From: Viscum album
Taxonomy: Eukaryota; Streptophyta; Magnoliopsida; Santalales; Viscaceae
Assembly (NCBI GenBank): GCA_963277665.1
Contig: OY728130.1
Span: 1,361,694,393 to 1,361,758,392 of the forward strand
Reading direction: 5' to 3'
Length of the DNA stretch: 64,000 bases
Part shown: in pieces, positions 13,854 to 24,139 of the stretch
Numbering within the stretch: the stretch's first letter is position 1
How the letters are laid out: each line of letters starts with the position of its first letter
Notes under the pieces: generated by a model
What the model saw: only the letters and a program-made list of their open reading frames with translations
Database searches by the model: none
Told to the model about the DNA's origin: nothing
Program-made: the position numbers and the translations under genes

Positions 13854-14779
13854 TATAAAGACCCATAAATTTCAAGGGAAATTTCTTTTTAATTTTCTTT
13901 GGGATTTTACGAGTACGCAGTATCTGACGGCACATGATTCCAAGGCTTAGTGTGCCTGGAATAAATTTCCAAAGATTAGCTTGGGTACATTCAGTGAACG
14001 AACGAGCGGGTTTTCCTAACTTTCGAACCAGTGCTCGGAATCAAAATCCGAGGGCACTGATAAAACCGCAACGTCGTTTTTTGCTTAAGAAGACCTTTTC
14101 TGGAGTTATGTTTGGTCGGAATTAGTTTAAAAAAGGGATTAATAATAAAGTGAAATAAAAATCATGTTACAATTTTATTCCACATTCTTAAGTGGTTTAG
14201 CCCATGTGAGGGAGTTGGGGTGGGACCCACTGATGTTCTAACCTCACTTGAAAGGATTTAAGATGAGGTGGGGCCCACACGAGCCCCCACCTTTTCATTT
14301 TTCTTTAACTTATTTTTAAAACCTCTTTTGTCATTAAAGTTTCCAACTTATCACTTCAATTAATTTTGACAAGTTATGTTTAAATAAATGAAGTGAATTA
14401 AATTTTGAATGTTTGAATTTTAAAAGTGTTGGAAAAAGTAATAAAATAAGGCTAAAGCCTTATTTTATTTTTGTTGCTTCGTTGTGTCGAGAGAGGGAGA
14501 ATTATACCATCAAAGAACTTCGTCATCCTCCTTGAAGAACTCAAAGAACACCGATGCACCTCCCTTCATTCTTTTTCCCACGTCAAAGGAAGGGAGACAT
14601 CGTTTCACCTCGGACAATCTCCATCAACGTGTACGAAGCCGCACCCTGCGATGCTGTTTTCCACGACGCTCATCGATCGTCAACTTGTTCTCGAGGTAGG
14701 GGTTTGATTTTTTTCATGAATATTCTTTGCTATTCATCATCAATTTCTTTGGGCCGCTTGTTATCAATTTAATGGGAGG

Positions 14780-15460
14780 AAGTCAGACCGCACGAACATG
14801 GCCGAACCTCCTCCACCTTTGTTGTTGTGTTCATTGCAGCTCGAAAGAAGGTGGCGCGGTGCAATGACACCGCGCAGAAACTTGGAGGAATGCATCGAAG
14901 AAGCGCGGTGCTGTCGTGCCGCACCATTGAGGCCAAAAGTAGCTGTGGCCGGAGCGGGGCCGCGACAAAGGGGCGCGGCGCCGTCGCATAGTGCCAGATA
15001 ACGAAGAAGAGACAGCGGCCAGAGTGGGGCCACGACAGAAGGTCGCAGCGTCGTTGTGTCGCGCCGGTCAGACCAAGGCCGCGACGGAGCAGGGAGCAGC
15101 GGCTGGAACCATTGGCCGCCGGTGCGTCGGAGGGGCGGGAACGTGGGGTCCCGTGACGGCGACACTGACCGGCCAGACATGCTGGCTGTTCGGAGAAAGT
15201 TGGGGGTCGTAACCCCCAGATAGCAAAAAGAGCATCCCCACATGGGGGACGCCGTTTGAACATAGGGGGGGGGGGCAGCGCCCCCAGCCCTTCTGCGACA
15301 GCTTAGCCAGTGCCAAGCTGGTCATGCGGGCAGTGCACGCGCCGGCTGGGCCGGGCCATGCCCACCGGGCCGGGCCGCTCCCTATTGGGCCAGACCCGGA
15401 CCTGGTTCGGGTCGACCTAGGGGGTCTTGGGCTGGGTCGGTCCGAGCCCAAAACACCCTA
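14780..15460. other. GC-rich, CpG-containing island inside the 5' LTR of A
   Basis: This block is strikingly richer in G and C than the rest of the window and still has many CpG sites, including repeated GGGCCGGGCC-type stretches at 15340-15450. The matching block in the 3' LTR is about 22900-23580. It gives rise to overlapping long open frames on both strands with low-complexity Ala/Arg/Pro/Gly products, which I do not regard as genes. It may be regulatory or simply inherited from a GC-rich ancestral LTR. Confidence 0.7.
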
Positions 15461-15870
15461 AAACCGGACAGGTTCTTTTAAATGCCCGTGACGTGGGATA
15501 AAGACATTTGATTGACTCACCGTCAGTTGAAATGCGATCCTTGTATCGAGGCGGTCGTTTTGTTATATTATACTCAAGGTTTTGGATAACTTTGTAGTAC
15601 GACTGGGTTGGTTCGAACATGAAACCAACCGGGCCCTCGGAGCAGAAACACTTATAACATGAGCTCCGGACGTTCGATTGATGTGCCATTGACTTTGTTG
15701 GATTCCTCATAGTGAGACGGACCTTTTGGCTTACTCCACACAAGGTTTGGATGCAGTTGGAGTATGGTCGGGTTGATTTTGACTTAAAAACCAACCGGGC
15801 CCCTGGAATGAAAACGCCAATAACTCTCAGACCAGGCGTCCAATTGATGCACCGTCTGTCCTGATGAGTT
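15460..15870. repeat. 166-bp degenerate tandem duplication in 5' LTR of A
   Basis: AAACCAACCGGGCCC occurs at 15622 and again at 15788, 166 bases apart. Each is followed by a diverged version of the same text (TTCGATTGATGTGCCATTG and CCAATTGATGCACCGTCTG). A third, partial version precedes them (TTTGATTGACTCACCGTCAG at about 15508). So about 2.5 units of roughly 166 bp are present. The 3' LTR has the same arrangement with the same period, so the duplication predates insertion. Confidence 0.75.
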
Positions 15871-16014
15871 CCAATCGACGAGAAGGATCTTTTGGATACA
15901 TCAACTCTAGACTACATGTTAGTTGATGTATCGAACCCCTTGGCTCGTGGAGAGGACCCTCCTGGAATCGAGCATGCTCTGTGTGGGAACCCTAGAGCTG
16001 GCTGCGACTTCGAC

Positions 16015-16290
16015 AATGACGACGACTGCACTGAAATCCTCTGTGGGTTCAGTAGCGATGATGACCGTACTGAAATCCTCCATGGGTTCGACGATGATGA
16101 ATATTGTTCTTGTATCCTATGTGGGTCTGGTATTACTACTGTTCTTGTATCCTACATGGGTCTAGTAGTGTTTGACTCTGTTCTTGTATCCTACGTGGGT
16201 CAGGCAGATTAGATGGTCTTGTATCCTACGTTGGTCTGAAAGCTTAGCTGGTTTAGTATCCTACGTGGGTCCCAGCTTAGATGAATCATT
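16015..16290. repeat. Minisatellite arrays in 5' LTR of A
   Basis: Two adjoining arrays are visible. The first has two copies of CTGAAATCCTCTGTGGGTTC-like sequence about 48 bases apart. The second has five copies of a core close to TTCTTGTATCCTACGTGGGTC spaced about 36-40 bases apart (16110-16290). The corresponding region of the 3' LTR is 24140-24440, where the first array has three copies, so copy number changed after or around insertion. Confidence 0.8.
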
Positions 16291-16990
16291 GGCTACATCT
16301 GATCATCTCTATCACCTTACGAATAAGTATACCTGTGTGAGCTGAGTCTTGACATTCAATCATTATCTTCGATATGATTGAATTGCTTCCTATGTGGATT
16401 GTGTTGTGCTTTCCTCAGTGGATTTGGTTGTATTATCCTATGTGGATGTGATCGATCTTGGGATCAGATGATGGATCCGAACTGGAATTTATGACTTAGG
16501 TATATGTATGGGCATATGCCTAAGTAGTCTTGGATGTTACTTCGTGATTGTATCTTTCTTTTGTGGATTATCATTTGTGGATTCTGGGAGACCTTCGGGG
16601 GTCTCGGGGTCCCTATTGAGTAGCGTATACTCACCCCTATAAGGGCTATGCCCGCACTACGTTGTGTTGGATGCAGATGACGGACAACGCTGATCGTGGT
16701 TGAGGCTTGTGGAGCAGTCGGTACCTGGAGGTGGACGACTGGGCGGGTTGTACACGGAGCGGACGGCTGAACCCAAAGAACTGAGGAGGCTATCTGTACC
16801 CACCCTTAAGGTGGTACTTCTAGTGGATGGCTCAACGTTGCTTCTTTACTTTCAGTTGTTGTACTTTCTTTCCAGTTGTACTTTACTTTTAGTTTGGGTT
16901 TGTATTCTCGCCCATTTACATTCCGCACTTACTATTGTACTCAGTTTACTTAGTGTTTAATTCTGCTAGCTTACTCTATGGTGTTTGTTT

Positions 16991-17000
16991 ACTTATAAAG
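16991..17000 (+). promoter_or_regulatory. TATA-like motif near the right end of the 5' LTR of A
   Basis: ACTTATAAAG is kept unchanged at 16991-17000 and at 25147-25156 in the 3' LTR, in a context TTTGTTTACTTATAAAG. It lies about 116 bases before the LTR end and is followed by a pyrimidine-rich CCTTCCCCTTTTTG. This would suit a promoter with a short transcribed end, but conservation between two young LTRs is weak evidence and a promoter further upstream is equally possible. Confidence 0.3.
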
Positions 17001-17118
17001 GTAATGCCTTCCCCTTTTTGTCAGGATTTATGCCTTGGTGCTAGTCACCAGCCCCTGACCTATGGAAGGCGGGTTTGGGGTAGTCACGACACCAGTCCCG
17101 AGGACGGGCCGTGACAAA

Positions 17119-17128
17119 TTGGTATCAG
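17119..17128 (+). other. Primer-binding site of element A
   Basis: TTGGTATCAG starts three bases after the LTR terminus GTGACA. It contains TGGTATCAG, matching the 3' end of plant initiator Met-tRNA; the next bases (TGG rather than AGC) have drifted. This is the normal primer for Tekay-type elements. Confidence 0.9.
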
Positions 17129-17401
17129 TGGATTTTGGTTCTACCGAAGTACTCAGGACTCTGATATTTATTATATGTGAAGCAATAGAGTTAAGGGTAT
17201 TGAGTGTGGTTATCAGTCCAAGGAGTCCAGTGTTTGTGCGGCTCCCAATGTGTCCATACACCAGGACCCTGACTTCTGATTTCTGACTCAATGCACGAAA
17301 ACATTGGTTGCATGTGTGTTCCAAATGATTTATTTGTGATTAATTTGTGTGAGCTCACTAGGTATACTTTTTTGACCATGGAGAACCTGTTTCTTTTCAG
17401 G

Positions 17402-18489
17402 ATGGCCCCACGATGGTAGCAATCTAGGGTTTAGATCTTTGTGTGAGACGACAGCCCACCGAGTGACGAGGCCTCAATGCAGGGCCCTTTTATAGCGGAG
17501 GCACCGGCGGTACCTCTACCAGCCGAGCCACCGATGCCACCAGATCTAGCCGCTGAGAGTGTAGGTCACCTTAGTGCACTGCACGAGTTTCAGCGTCAGA
17601 GACTGCCCAGGTTCCGTGGGGAGAGGGACCCTCAGGCAGCTGAGGATTGGCTGGAGGCGGTTGTGCGAGTTTTCTGGTTAGTGGGGACACCAGCTGACCT
17701 CATGGTGATCCTTGCAGCGAGCCTCTTGCACGCGACAACATGAAGATGGTGGATCTTGATGCTCCAGGTGCACGACGAGGCATTTCTCCTCTGGAAAAAC
17801 TTTGAGAGCCTCTTCCGATCGGAGTTCATCCCAGCCACCCTCCATGTGGTGCACATTCAGGAGCTACTAAAACTGCGGCAGGGCATCATGACAGTCACCC
17901 AGTACTCGACAAGATTGAAGGATCTCTCACGCTATTCGATAATTATGGTATGGGACCCATTCTTCTGGGCCCCGACCTTCGAGCAGGGACTAAGGCATGA
18001 GATCAGATAATCGATGATCTCCCTCAGCATTCCGACGTAGGCAGGAGTACTGGAGCGAGCCCTTCTCATATAGAGATTTGTTACTGAGCCTACACCAGCA
18101 GCGAGGCCTACCGTAGGGCAGCACGTAGTAGAGTCGTCTAAAGCTGGTAGTCGACGAACGTCACAGGGGTCCTAGCAGACCAGAACATCTGGCGGACGAC
18201 CTCAGGACACTGGCTCAGAGGTGCGGGCACCCGGTGCAGAGCCAGCCTTCTAAGGAGCAGACAATGCTACGCATGCGGCGGGCAGGGCCACATGGCTCAT
18301 GACTGCCCGAACCGTCATGCAGAGGAGTAGCAGACGGTTGAGGGGCCACCCAAGAAAATGCAGAGTGTTGACCGTGGCGGTCCACAGGGATCAGGTGGAC
18401 GAGGAAGAGGATCTGGACGAGCAATAGGTGCTGGGCGACGCTTTGAGGCTTTACCACCACCACCACCAGAAGGTCCACCCCGACCATAG
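17402..18489 (+). pseudogene. Gag of element A (broken)
   Basis: This is the structural capsid/nucleocapsid protein. I take ATG 17402 (MAPRW) as the start because it is in frame with the capsid portion and lies 285 bases after the PBS; stops follow at codons 6, 11 and 15. Capsid motifs: LPRFRGERDPQAAEDWLEAV (about 17602-17661), the WW position (17747) after a TGA at 17741, FRSEFIPATL (17813), then LKLRQGIMTVTQYSTRLKDL (17867-17926), matching the conserved EFxxLxQGxMTVxxYxxxFxxLSRY block. A single frame change between about 18160 and 18262 precedes an intact CCHC zinc knuckle, CYACGGQGHMAHDC (18265-18306), followed by a Gly/Arg-rich tail with five consecutive prolines. The knuckle frame is the same frame as Pol, so gag and pol were probably one long ORF. 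Confidence 0.92.
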
Positions 18490-18987
18490 GGAGCTGGCGA
18501 ACAAAGGCAGGATCGGATTCAGGTAGGGGAGACCTACGACCACGGCGTGCCAGAGATGATTTGAGGTACTATCTGTGTCTAATACACCCTTTTTGCAGTT
18601 CTTATAGACACAGAAGAGAGTCATTCTTTTATTGCTGCTGCCCTTGTTCGGATCTCGAAGATTCCGACGGAGCCGTTGGCTTGATCTTTACGGCTAGAGA
18701 CTCCTACAAGAGCATACTCGATGATTATGCACTGGTGCCGGTAGTGTGATCTTACTCTAGGAGGTGAGAGATTCAGATGAGATCTTCTTATAGCATCCTC
18801 GAGGCCTTACGACGTCATCTTGGGCATAGATTGGTTATCTACAGTCCATGCTCAGATTGACTATATTAGGTGCAAGGTGTGAAGAGTTCACACTGACGGG
18901 AGCAGGTTTACCTTCACCGGTGAGAAGGGAAACTTTGCAGTATAGGATGGACTCACTTAGAGGAGAGGATAGCCCATCACTCATCAG
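18490..18987 (+). pseudogene. Protease region of element A Pol (broken)
   Basis: In the Pol frame, GTIC then FAVLIDTEESHSF (about 18592-18630) matches the retropepsin active-site block, normally DTGAS, here DTEES, so the flap and catalytic geometry is lost even though the Asp is kept. Downstream PYDVILGIDWLSTVHAQIDY (18806-18865) matches the conserved YDVILGMDWL block that ends the domain. Five or more stops interrupt it. The protease would have cut the Gag-Pol polyprotein. Confidence 0.88.
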
Positions 18988-19821
18988 TTGGATATCCTCA
19001 TCCTAGGATCAGTTGACCTGCGGAGTCCAAGTTTTCCTGTAGTGGTGGATCAGTATGCAGACGTTTTTCCTGATGACATTCCAGGACTACCTCCTCGTAG
19101 AGAGGTAGACTTTTATATTGACCTGTACCCCGGGACAACCCCGATATCCAATCTAGCATATCGGGTGGCCCCCGCTGAGCTTCGAGAGCTACGGGTACAA
19201 TTGGAGGACTTTCAGGGCAAGGGATTCATCCGACCCAGTGTTTCTCCCTGGGCTTCCCCAATTTTGTTCGCCAAGAAGGCGGATGGGCGCTTGCGTCTAC
19301 GTGTCAACTATCATCACCTGAACCAGGTGACTCTGACGAATAAGTATCCACTTCCGAGGATTGACGACCTCTTCGATCATCTCAAGGGAGCACGGTGGTT
19401 CTCGAAGATAGACCTCAGGTTAGGCTATCATCATCTCAGAGTTCGGGACAAGGACTTGCAGAAGATGACCTTCAGATGTCGGTATGTCCACTATGAGTTC
19501 TTATTGATGCCTTTCGGTGTTTCCAACACTCTATATATGTTCATGAGACTCATGAGTAGGATCTTTCAGCCATACCTCGATCGATTTGCCGTGTTCTTCA
19601 TTGATGACATATTGATATACTCGAACATTGAGGGGGAGCACGCCCACCACTTGTAGGTTGAACTAGACACACTCTGAGAGCACCAACTTTATGGTAAGCT
19701 CTCGAATTGTTAGTTCCCGTTACGCGAGGTCCACTTCTTGGGACACGTCATCTCTGAGGCACGAGTTGAGGTGGATCCTGCGAAGATCGAGGAAGTGCAC
19801 GCTTGGGAGCCACCCTAGAGC
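18988..19821 (+). pseudogene. Reverse transcriptase of element A (partly open, broken)
   Basis: A stretch of 222 codons is open (18988-19656). It runs from [18 protein letters not shown] through [62 protein letters not shown] to [11 protein letters not shown]. The polymerase catalytic residues are present: Asp in KIDLR and the F-x-DD pair in FIDDILIY (about 19597-19620). GYRQ-type contacts differ (GYHH). Stops appear from 19654 onward in the thumb/connection (three before the LREVHFLGHVI block). The [10 protein letters not shown] lead-in is typical of chromoviruses of the Tekay group. This is the longest true coding remnant in the window. Confidence 0.95.
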
Positions 19822-20562
19822 GTGACAGAGGTGAGGAGTTTCTTGGGGCTAGCTGGGTACTACTGGAGATTCGTTCTAGACTTCTCCAGAGTTTCGGAAC
19901 CACTCTCAACTTTGACGAAGAAGGGGAAACCATTCGTGTGGTCAGACAGATGTCAGCAGAGCTTCCAAGAACTGAGACATAGGTTGACCAGTGCACCTAT
20001 CTTGAGGCTACTGGAGGAGGGAGTAGGGTACGTAGTCTACTGTGATGCATCAGGGACCGGACTCAGATGTGTCCTAATGTAGGAGCGGGCGGTGATCACC
20101 TATGTATCATGACAGTTGAGGTAGCATGAGTAGAACTATGCTACCAATGACATAGAGTTAGCAGTGGTAGTGTTTTCTCTAAAGATGTGGCGACGCTATC
20201 TGATGGGCGAGCGGTTTACAGTCTACTCTGACCACCAGAGTCTTAGGTACGTCTTCTCGCAGAAGGACCTGAATTTGAGACAGCAGCGATGAATCGAGTT
20301 CCTCCAGGACTATGACTTTGAGATAGTCTATACTCCTGTAAAGGGGAACGTAGTAGCCGATGCTCTCAGTACGATTATGGGCATTCAGCTACGTGGGGAG
20401 TCAACAGAGCAGCTAGCCTCTTTGCAGATATCCTTCATGGATAGAGATGGAGTAGCCTTTCTTCATTCACTCATAGTCACTCCTCCACTTCTTCAGTGGG
20501 TTAGAGAGGCACAACGTGGGGACGTTTACTGTGAGACATGGCTTGCACAGATATCCTCATGA
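19822..20562 (+). pseudogene. RNase H region of element A Pol (broken)
   Basis: It begins with TEVRSFLGLAGYYWRFVLDF (19822 on), the conserved link between RT and RNase H, and then shows YCDASGTGLRCVLM (20040), DIELAVVVFSLKMWRRYL (20149), YSDHQSLRYVF (20224) and VVADALS (20348). The four acidic catalytic positions D, E, D, D are all still present. Stops interrupt it at Gln, Arg and Trp positions (TAG, TGA), almost all explained by single C-to-T or G-to-A changes. The last 60 codons (20377-20562) lead into the integrase in the same frame. Confidence 0.92.
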
Positions 20563-21681
20563 CAGGCACCTGATGGATTCTCTGTAGAAGGAGAGAATGT
20601 CATCCTTTTCAAAGGATATACCATGTTAACAAATTCTTTGTAGGAGGATGTGCTGAGAGAGTTTCACACTTCCCCTTTAGCGGTACGTCCAATAGTGGTG
20701 AAAATGTACCAGGATCTCAGATGTTAGAACTGGTGGCTGAGTACAAAGAAGGATGTGGCGGAGTTCGTTTCTCGATGCCTCACCTGCCAGCAGGAGAGAG
20801 AGGAGCACTAGATACCAGCATGCTTGGTACAGCCGTTGGAGGTCCCGGAGTGGAAGTGGGATGGGATATCTATGTATTTAATGACTGGACTTCCATGTAC
20901 TTCTAGAGGTCATGACTCCATTTGGGTGATTGTCGACCGACTCACCAAGTCGGCCCACTTCTTACCCATCAGAGTGAATCGCTCAGTAGGGATCTTTGGA
21001 CGTCTCTACGTTCGGGAGATTGTACGGATTCATGGTGTGCCATCATCTATCATCTCAGATCGAGATGATCTGTTTACTTCCCAGCTTTGGAAGGGGTTAC
21101 AGGAGGCATTCAGAACGCAGCTACGTCTGAGCACCGCCTTTCACCCTCAGATAGATGGTCAAACAGAGAGGACCATTCAGACCCTCAAGGACATGATCTA
21201 TGCATGTTTCCTTGATTGTGGTCGCAGCTGGGAGGACCACCTACCCCTGGTGGATTTCGCGTACAACAACATCTACCACTCCAACATTGGGATGGCACCA
21301 TACAAGGCATTGTATGACCGACCTTTCAGATCACCGCTATGCTGGACATACCCTGGGGAGTTAGCACTTGTGGGACCAGAGATGGTCCAGGCCACGACAG
21401 AGAAAGTCCAGGTCATCCAGGAGTGGATGAGGACAGCTCAGAGCCGACAGAAGTCTTATGTTGACAGGAGGTGGAGACCACTAGAGTTAAAGGATGGAAA
21501 CCATGTCTTCTTGCGAGTCTCACCTCGACATGGATTACAGAGATTTGGCCAAGGAGGCAAGTTGTCTCCACGCTTCATCAGACCATTCCAGGTTCACAAC
21601 AGGATAAGAGAGGTGGCTTATCGCCTGGCTCTCCACCACAGTTACACCAGTTGCACGATGTCTTCCACGTATCTCAACTGA
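20563..21681 (+). pseudogene. Integrase of element A (largely open, inactive)
   Basis: The zinc finger is damaged: H in FHTSP is kept, the second His reads Arg (AVRPI), and the CLTCQ pair is kept (about 20775). The core is open from 20824 to 21681 in the Pol frame: GHDSIWVIVDRLTKSAHFLP, IISDRDDLFTSQLWKGLQ (second Asp kept), STAFHPQIDGQTERTIQTL (Glu kept). The first catalytic Asp, normally in MDF, reads Tyr (SMYLMTGLP, about 20866), so DD35E is incomplete. The C-terminal SH3-like part (VFLRVSP...GKLSPRFI) follows. The frame is lost at about 21636 by a small indel; the right reading continues in another frame to the chromodomain tail. Confidence 0.93.
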
Positions 21682-21911
21682 GGAGATACGTACATGACCC
21701 GACGCATATCATCAACCATGGGAAGCAGGACCTTGACGATGCGACGACTTTTGCGGAGGTCCCGGTGGAGATCGAGGATCCAAAGGAGGGGGTCTTACGT
21801 GGGCGGTCGATTCCTCTAATACGCATCAGGTGGTAGCATGGGAACCTCTAGGAGAGGACTTGAGAGCGGGAGGCTCAGATGCGTGCTCAGTACCCTCATT
21901 TGTTCCCCTAG
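21640..21911 (+). pseudogene. Integrase tail with chromodomain-type C-terminus, element A
   Basis: After the frame change the reading runs LHDVFHVSQLRRYVHDPTHI (about 21654-21713), then VPVEIEDPKEGVLRGRSIPL and IRIRW (21759-21833). This is the VFHVSxLRKY...VxILDxxxxxLRxxxIPLVKVLW pattern at the end of Tekay-type chromovirus integrases. Three stops follow at positions where relatives have other residues, one of them at a Trp position (ACT-TGA-GAG-CGG), before a terminal YPHLF and TAG at 21909. In the family this domain helps target integration to heterochromatin. Only this lineage-diagnostic tail is visible; the full chromodomain fold is inferred. Confidence 0.85.
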
Positions 21912-21945
21912 ATTGTGATATATCTTTACGGGGACGTAAATCCAT

Positions 21946-21958
21946 GAGGTGGCAGTAA
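21946..21958 (+). other. Polypurine tract of element A (degenerate)
   Basis: GAGGTGGCAGTAA lies directly before the TG that starts the 3' LTR at 21959. It is purine-rich but interrupted, as expected for a decayed plus-strand primer site. Confidence 0.6.
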
Positions 21959-23589
21959 TGTAAAAACCCGTAAATTTCAAGGAATTTTTTTTAATTTTCT
22001 TTGGGATTTTATGAGTACGCAGTATCTGACGGCACCTGATTCCGAGGCCCGGTGTTCTAGGAATAAATTTCCAAAGATTATCTCAGGTACCTTTAGTGAG
22101 AGAATGAGCGGGTTTCCTTAACTTTCGAACCGTTGCTCGGAATTGAAATCCAAGGGCACCGATGAAACCACATCATCGGTTTTTTCTTAGGAAGACTTTT
22201 TTTGGAGATGCGTTTGCTCAAAATTAGTTGTTTCAAAAAAAGTTATTAAGATTAAAGTGAAATAAAAATCATTTTACAATTTTTATTCCACATTCTTAAG
22301 TGGTTTAGCCCATGTGAGGGAGTTGGGGTGGGACCCACGGATGTTCTAAGCCCCCTTGAGAAGATTTAAGATGAGGTGGGGCACACATGATCCCCCACCT
22401 TTTCATTTTTCCTTAACTCCCTTTTAAAACTTCTTTTGTCATTAATGTTTCCAACTTATCACTTCAATTAATTTTGACAAGTTATGTTTAAATAAATGAA
22501 GTTAAATAAATTATGAATCTTTGAATTTTAAAAGTGTTGGAAAAAGTTATAAAATTAGGCTAAATCTTTATTTTATTTTATTTTTGCTTCATTGTGTCGA
22601 GAGAGGGAGAGTTCTATCATCGAAGAACTTCATCATCCTCCATAAAGAACACGAAGAACACTGACGTGCCTTACTTCATTCTTTTTCCCGCGTCAAAGGA
22701 AGGGAGATGCCATTTCACCTCGGGCAATCTCCGTCAACATGTATGGAGCCACACCCTGTGACGCCGTTTTCCACGACGCTCATCGATCGTCAACTCGTTA
22801 TCGAGGTAGGGGTTTGATTTTGTTCGTGAATATTCTTTGCCGTTCATCATCAATTTCTTTGGGCCACTTGTTATCAATTTAACGGGAGGATGTCGGACCG
22901 CACAAACATGACCGAACGTCCTCCCCCTTTGTTGTTGTGTTTGTTGCGGCTTGAAAGAAGGTGGCACGGTGTAACAGCACCGTGCGAAAACTTGGAGGAA
23001 TGCGTCGAAGAAGCGTAGTGCCATCACGCGGCGCTGTTGAGGCCGAAAGAAGCCACAGCCGGAGTGTGTCCACGACAAAGGTGTGAGGCGCCATCACGCC
23101 GTGCTAGAGAACCACAAAGAGACCATGGCTAGAGCAGGGCTACGATGGAAGGGAGAGGCGCCTTCGTGCCGTGCCAGTCGTACCAAGGCCGCGGCGGAGC
23201 AGGGAGCAGTGGCCGGAACCACCGGCCACCGGCACGTCGGAGGGGCGGGACAGCGGGGTCCCACGACGGAAACACAAGGCGGCCAGCCAGGATGTCCATT
23301 CGGAGAAGCACGGGGGTCGTAACCCCCATTTGGAAAAAGAATCAGCCGCCACATGGGGGCTGCCGTTTCAAAATAGGGGGGAAGCACACCCCCCCCCCTT
23401 CCGCGATAGCTCAGCCAGCGCCGAGCTGGCCACACGGGTCGCACCAGCTTGGCCGGGCCATGCCCACCGGGCTGGGCCACACCTTATCGAGTTGGACCCG
23501 AAACTGGGTCGGGTTGACTCGGTTCGGGCCGACCCAGGGGGTCTTGGGCCGGGTCGGTCTGGGCCCAAAACCACCTAAAAACCGGACAG

Positions 23590-24000
23590 GTTTGTTTAAA
23601 TGCCCGTAACATGGGATACAGACCTCCGATTGATACATCATCAGTTTCAATGTGATACTTGGATCGAGACGGTCATTTCGGTATATTATACTCAAGGTTT
23701 CAGAGAAATTTGGAGTACTGCCAAGTTGGTTCAAACACGAAACCAACAGGGCCCTCAGAGCGGAAACACTTATTACTTGAACTTCGGACGTCCGATTGAT
23801 GTTCCGTTGACATTGTTCGATTACTCTTAGTGAGAAGAACCTTTTGGCTTACTCCAATCAAGGTTTGAACTCAGTTGGAGTAAATTCAGGTAGATTTTGA
23901 CTTAAAAACCAACCGGGCCCCTTGAAAAAAAACCCAATAACTCTCAGACTGGGCGTTCGATTAACACGCCGTCTGTTGTGATGAGTTCCTATCGACAAGA
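23590..24000. repeat. 166-bp degenerate tandem duplication in 3' LTR of A
   Basis: AAACCAACAGGGCCC at 23740 and AAACCAACCGGGCCC at 23906 are 166 bases apart, exactly the period seen in the 5' LTR. Each is followed by a diverged copy of TCCGATTGATGTTCCGTTG-like text. Confidence 0.75.
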
Positions 24001-24139
24001 CGGAACTTTGAGATACATAAACTTTGGACTACAGGTCAGTTGATGTGTCGACCCCCATGGCTCGTGGAGTGGACCCTCCCGGAATCGAGCATGCTGTGTG
24101 TGGGAACCCTAGAGCTGGCTGCGACTGCGACGACGATGA

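Larger units (their letters stand above)
13854..17116 (+). repeat. 5' LTR of element A
   Basis: It aligns end to end with 21959-25272. The first bases are TATAAAGACCC where the 3' LTR has TGTAAAAACCC, so the terminal TG has mutated to TA; the right end keeps the canonical ...GTGACA. Inside are, in order, an AT-rich part to about 14470, a leader-like stretch with a GT-type splice-donor look at about 14696, a GC-rich, CpG-containing island (14780-15460), a 166-bp tandem duplication (15460-15870), minisatellite arrays (16015-16290) and a TATA-like motif near the right end (16991). An 11-G run lies at 15265-15275. Long open frames in the GC island (for example 14764-15243 on the minus strand) reflect base composition and are not genes. 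Confidence 0.95.

Noticed and set aside
14764..15794. Several 60-160 codon open frames on both strands (for example 14764-15243 and 15417-15794)
   Set aside because: They lie in the GC-rich part of the A LTR, overlap each other in several frames, have low-complexity products and are not preserved in the 3' LTR copy.
23094..23746. Cluster of open frames in the 3' LTR of A
   Set aside because: Same GC-rich island as in the 5' LTR; the frames differ between the two copies and no domain is visible.
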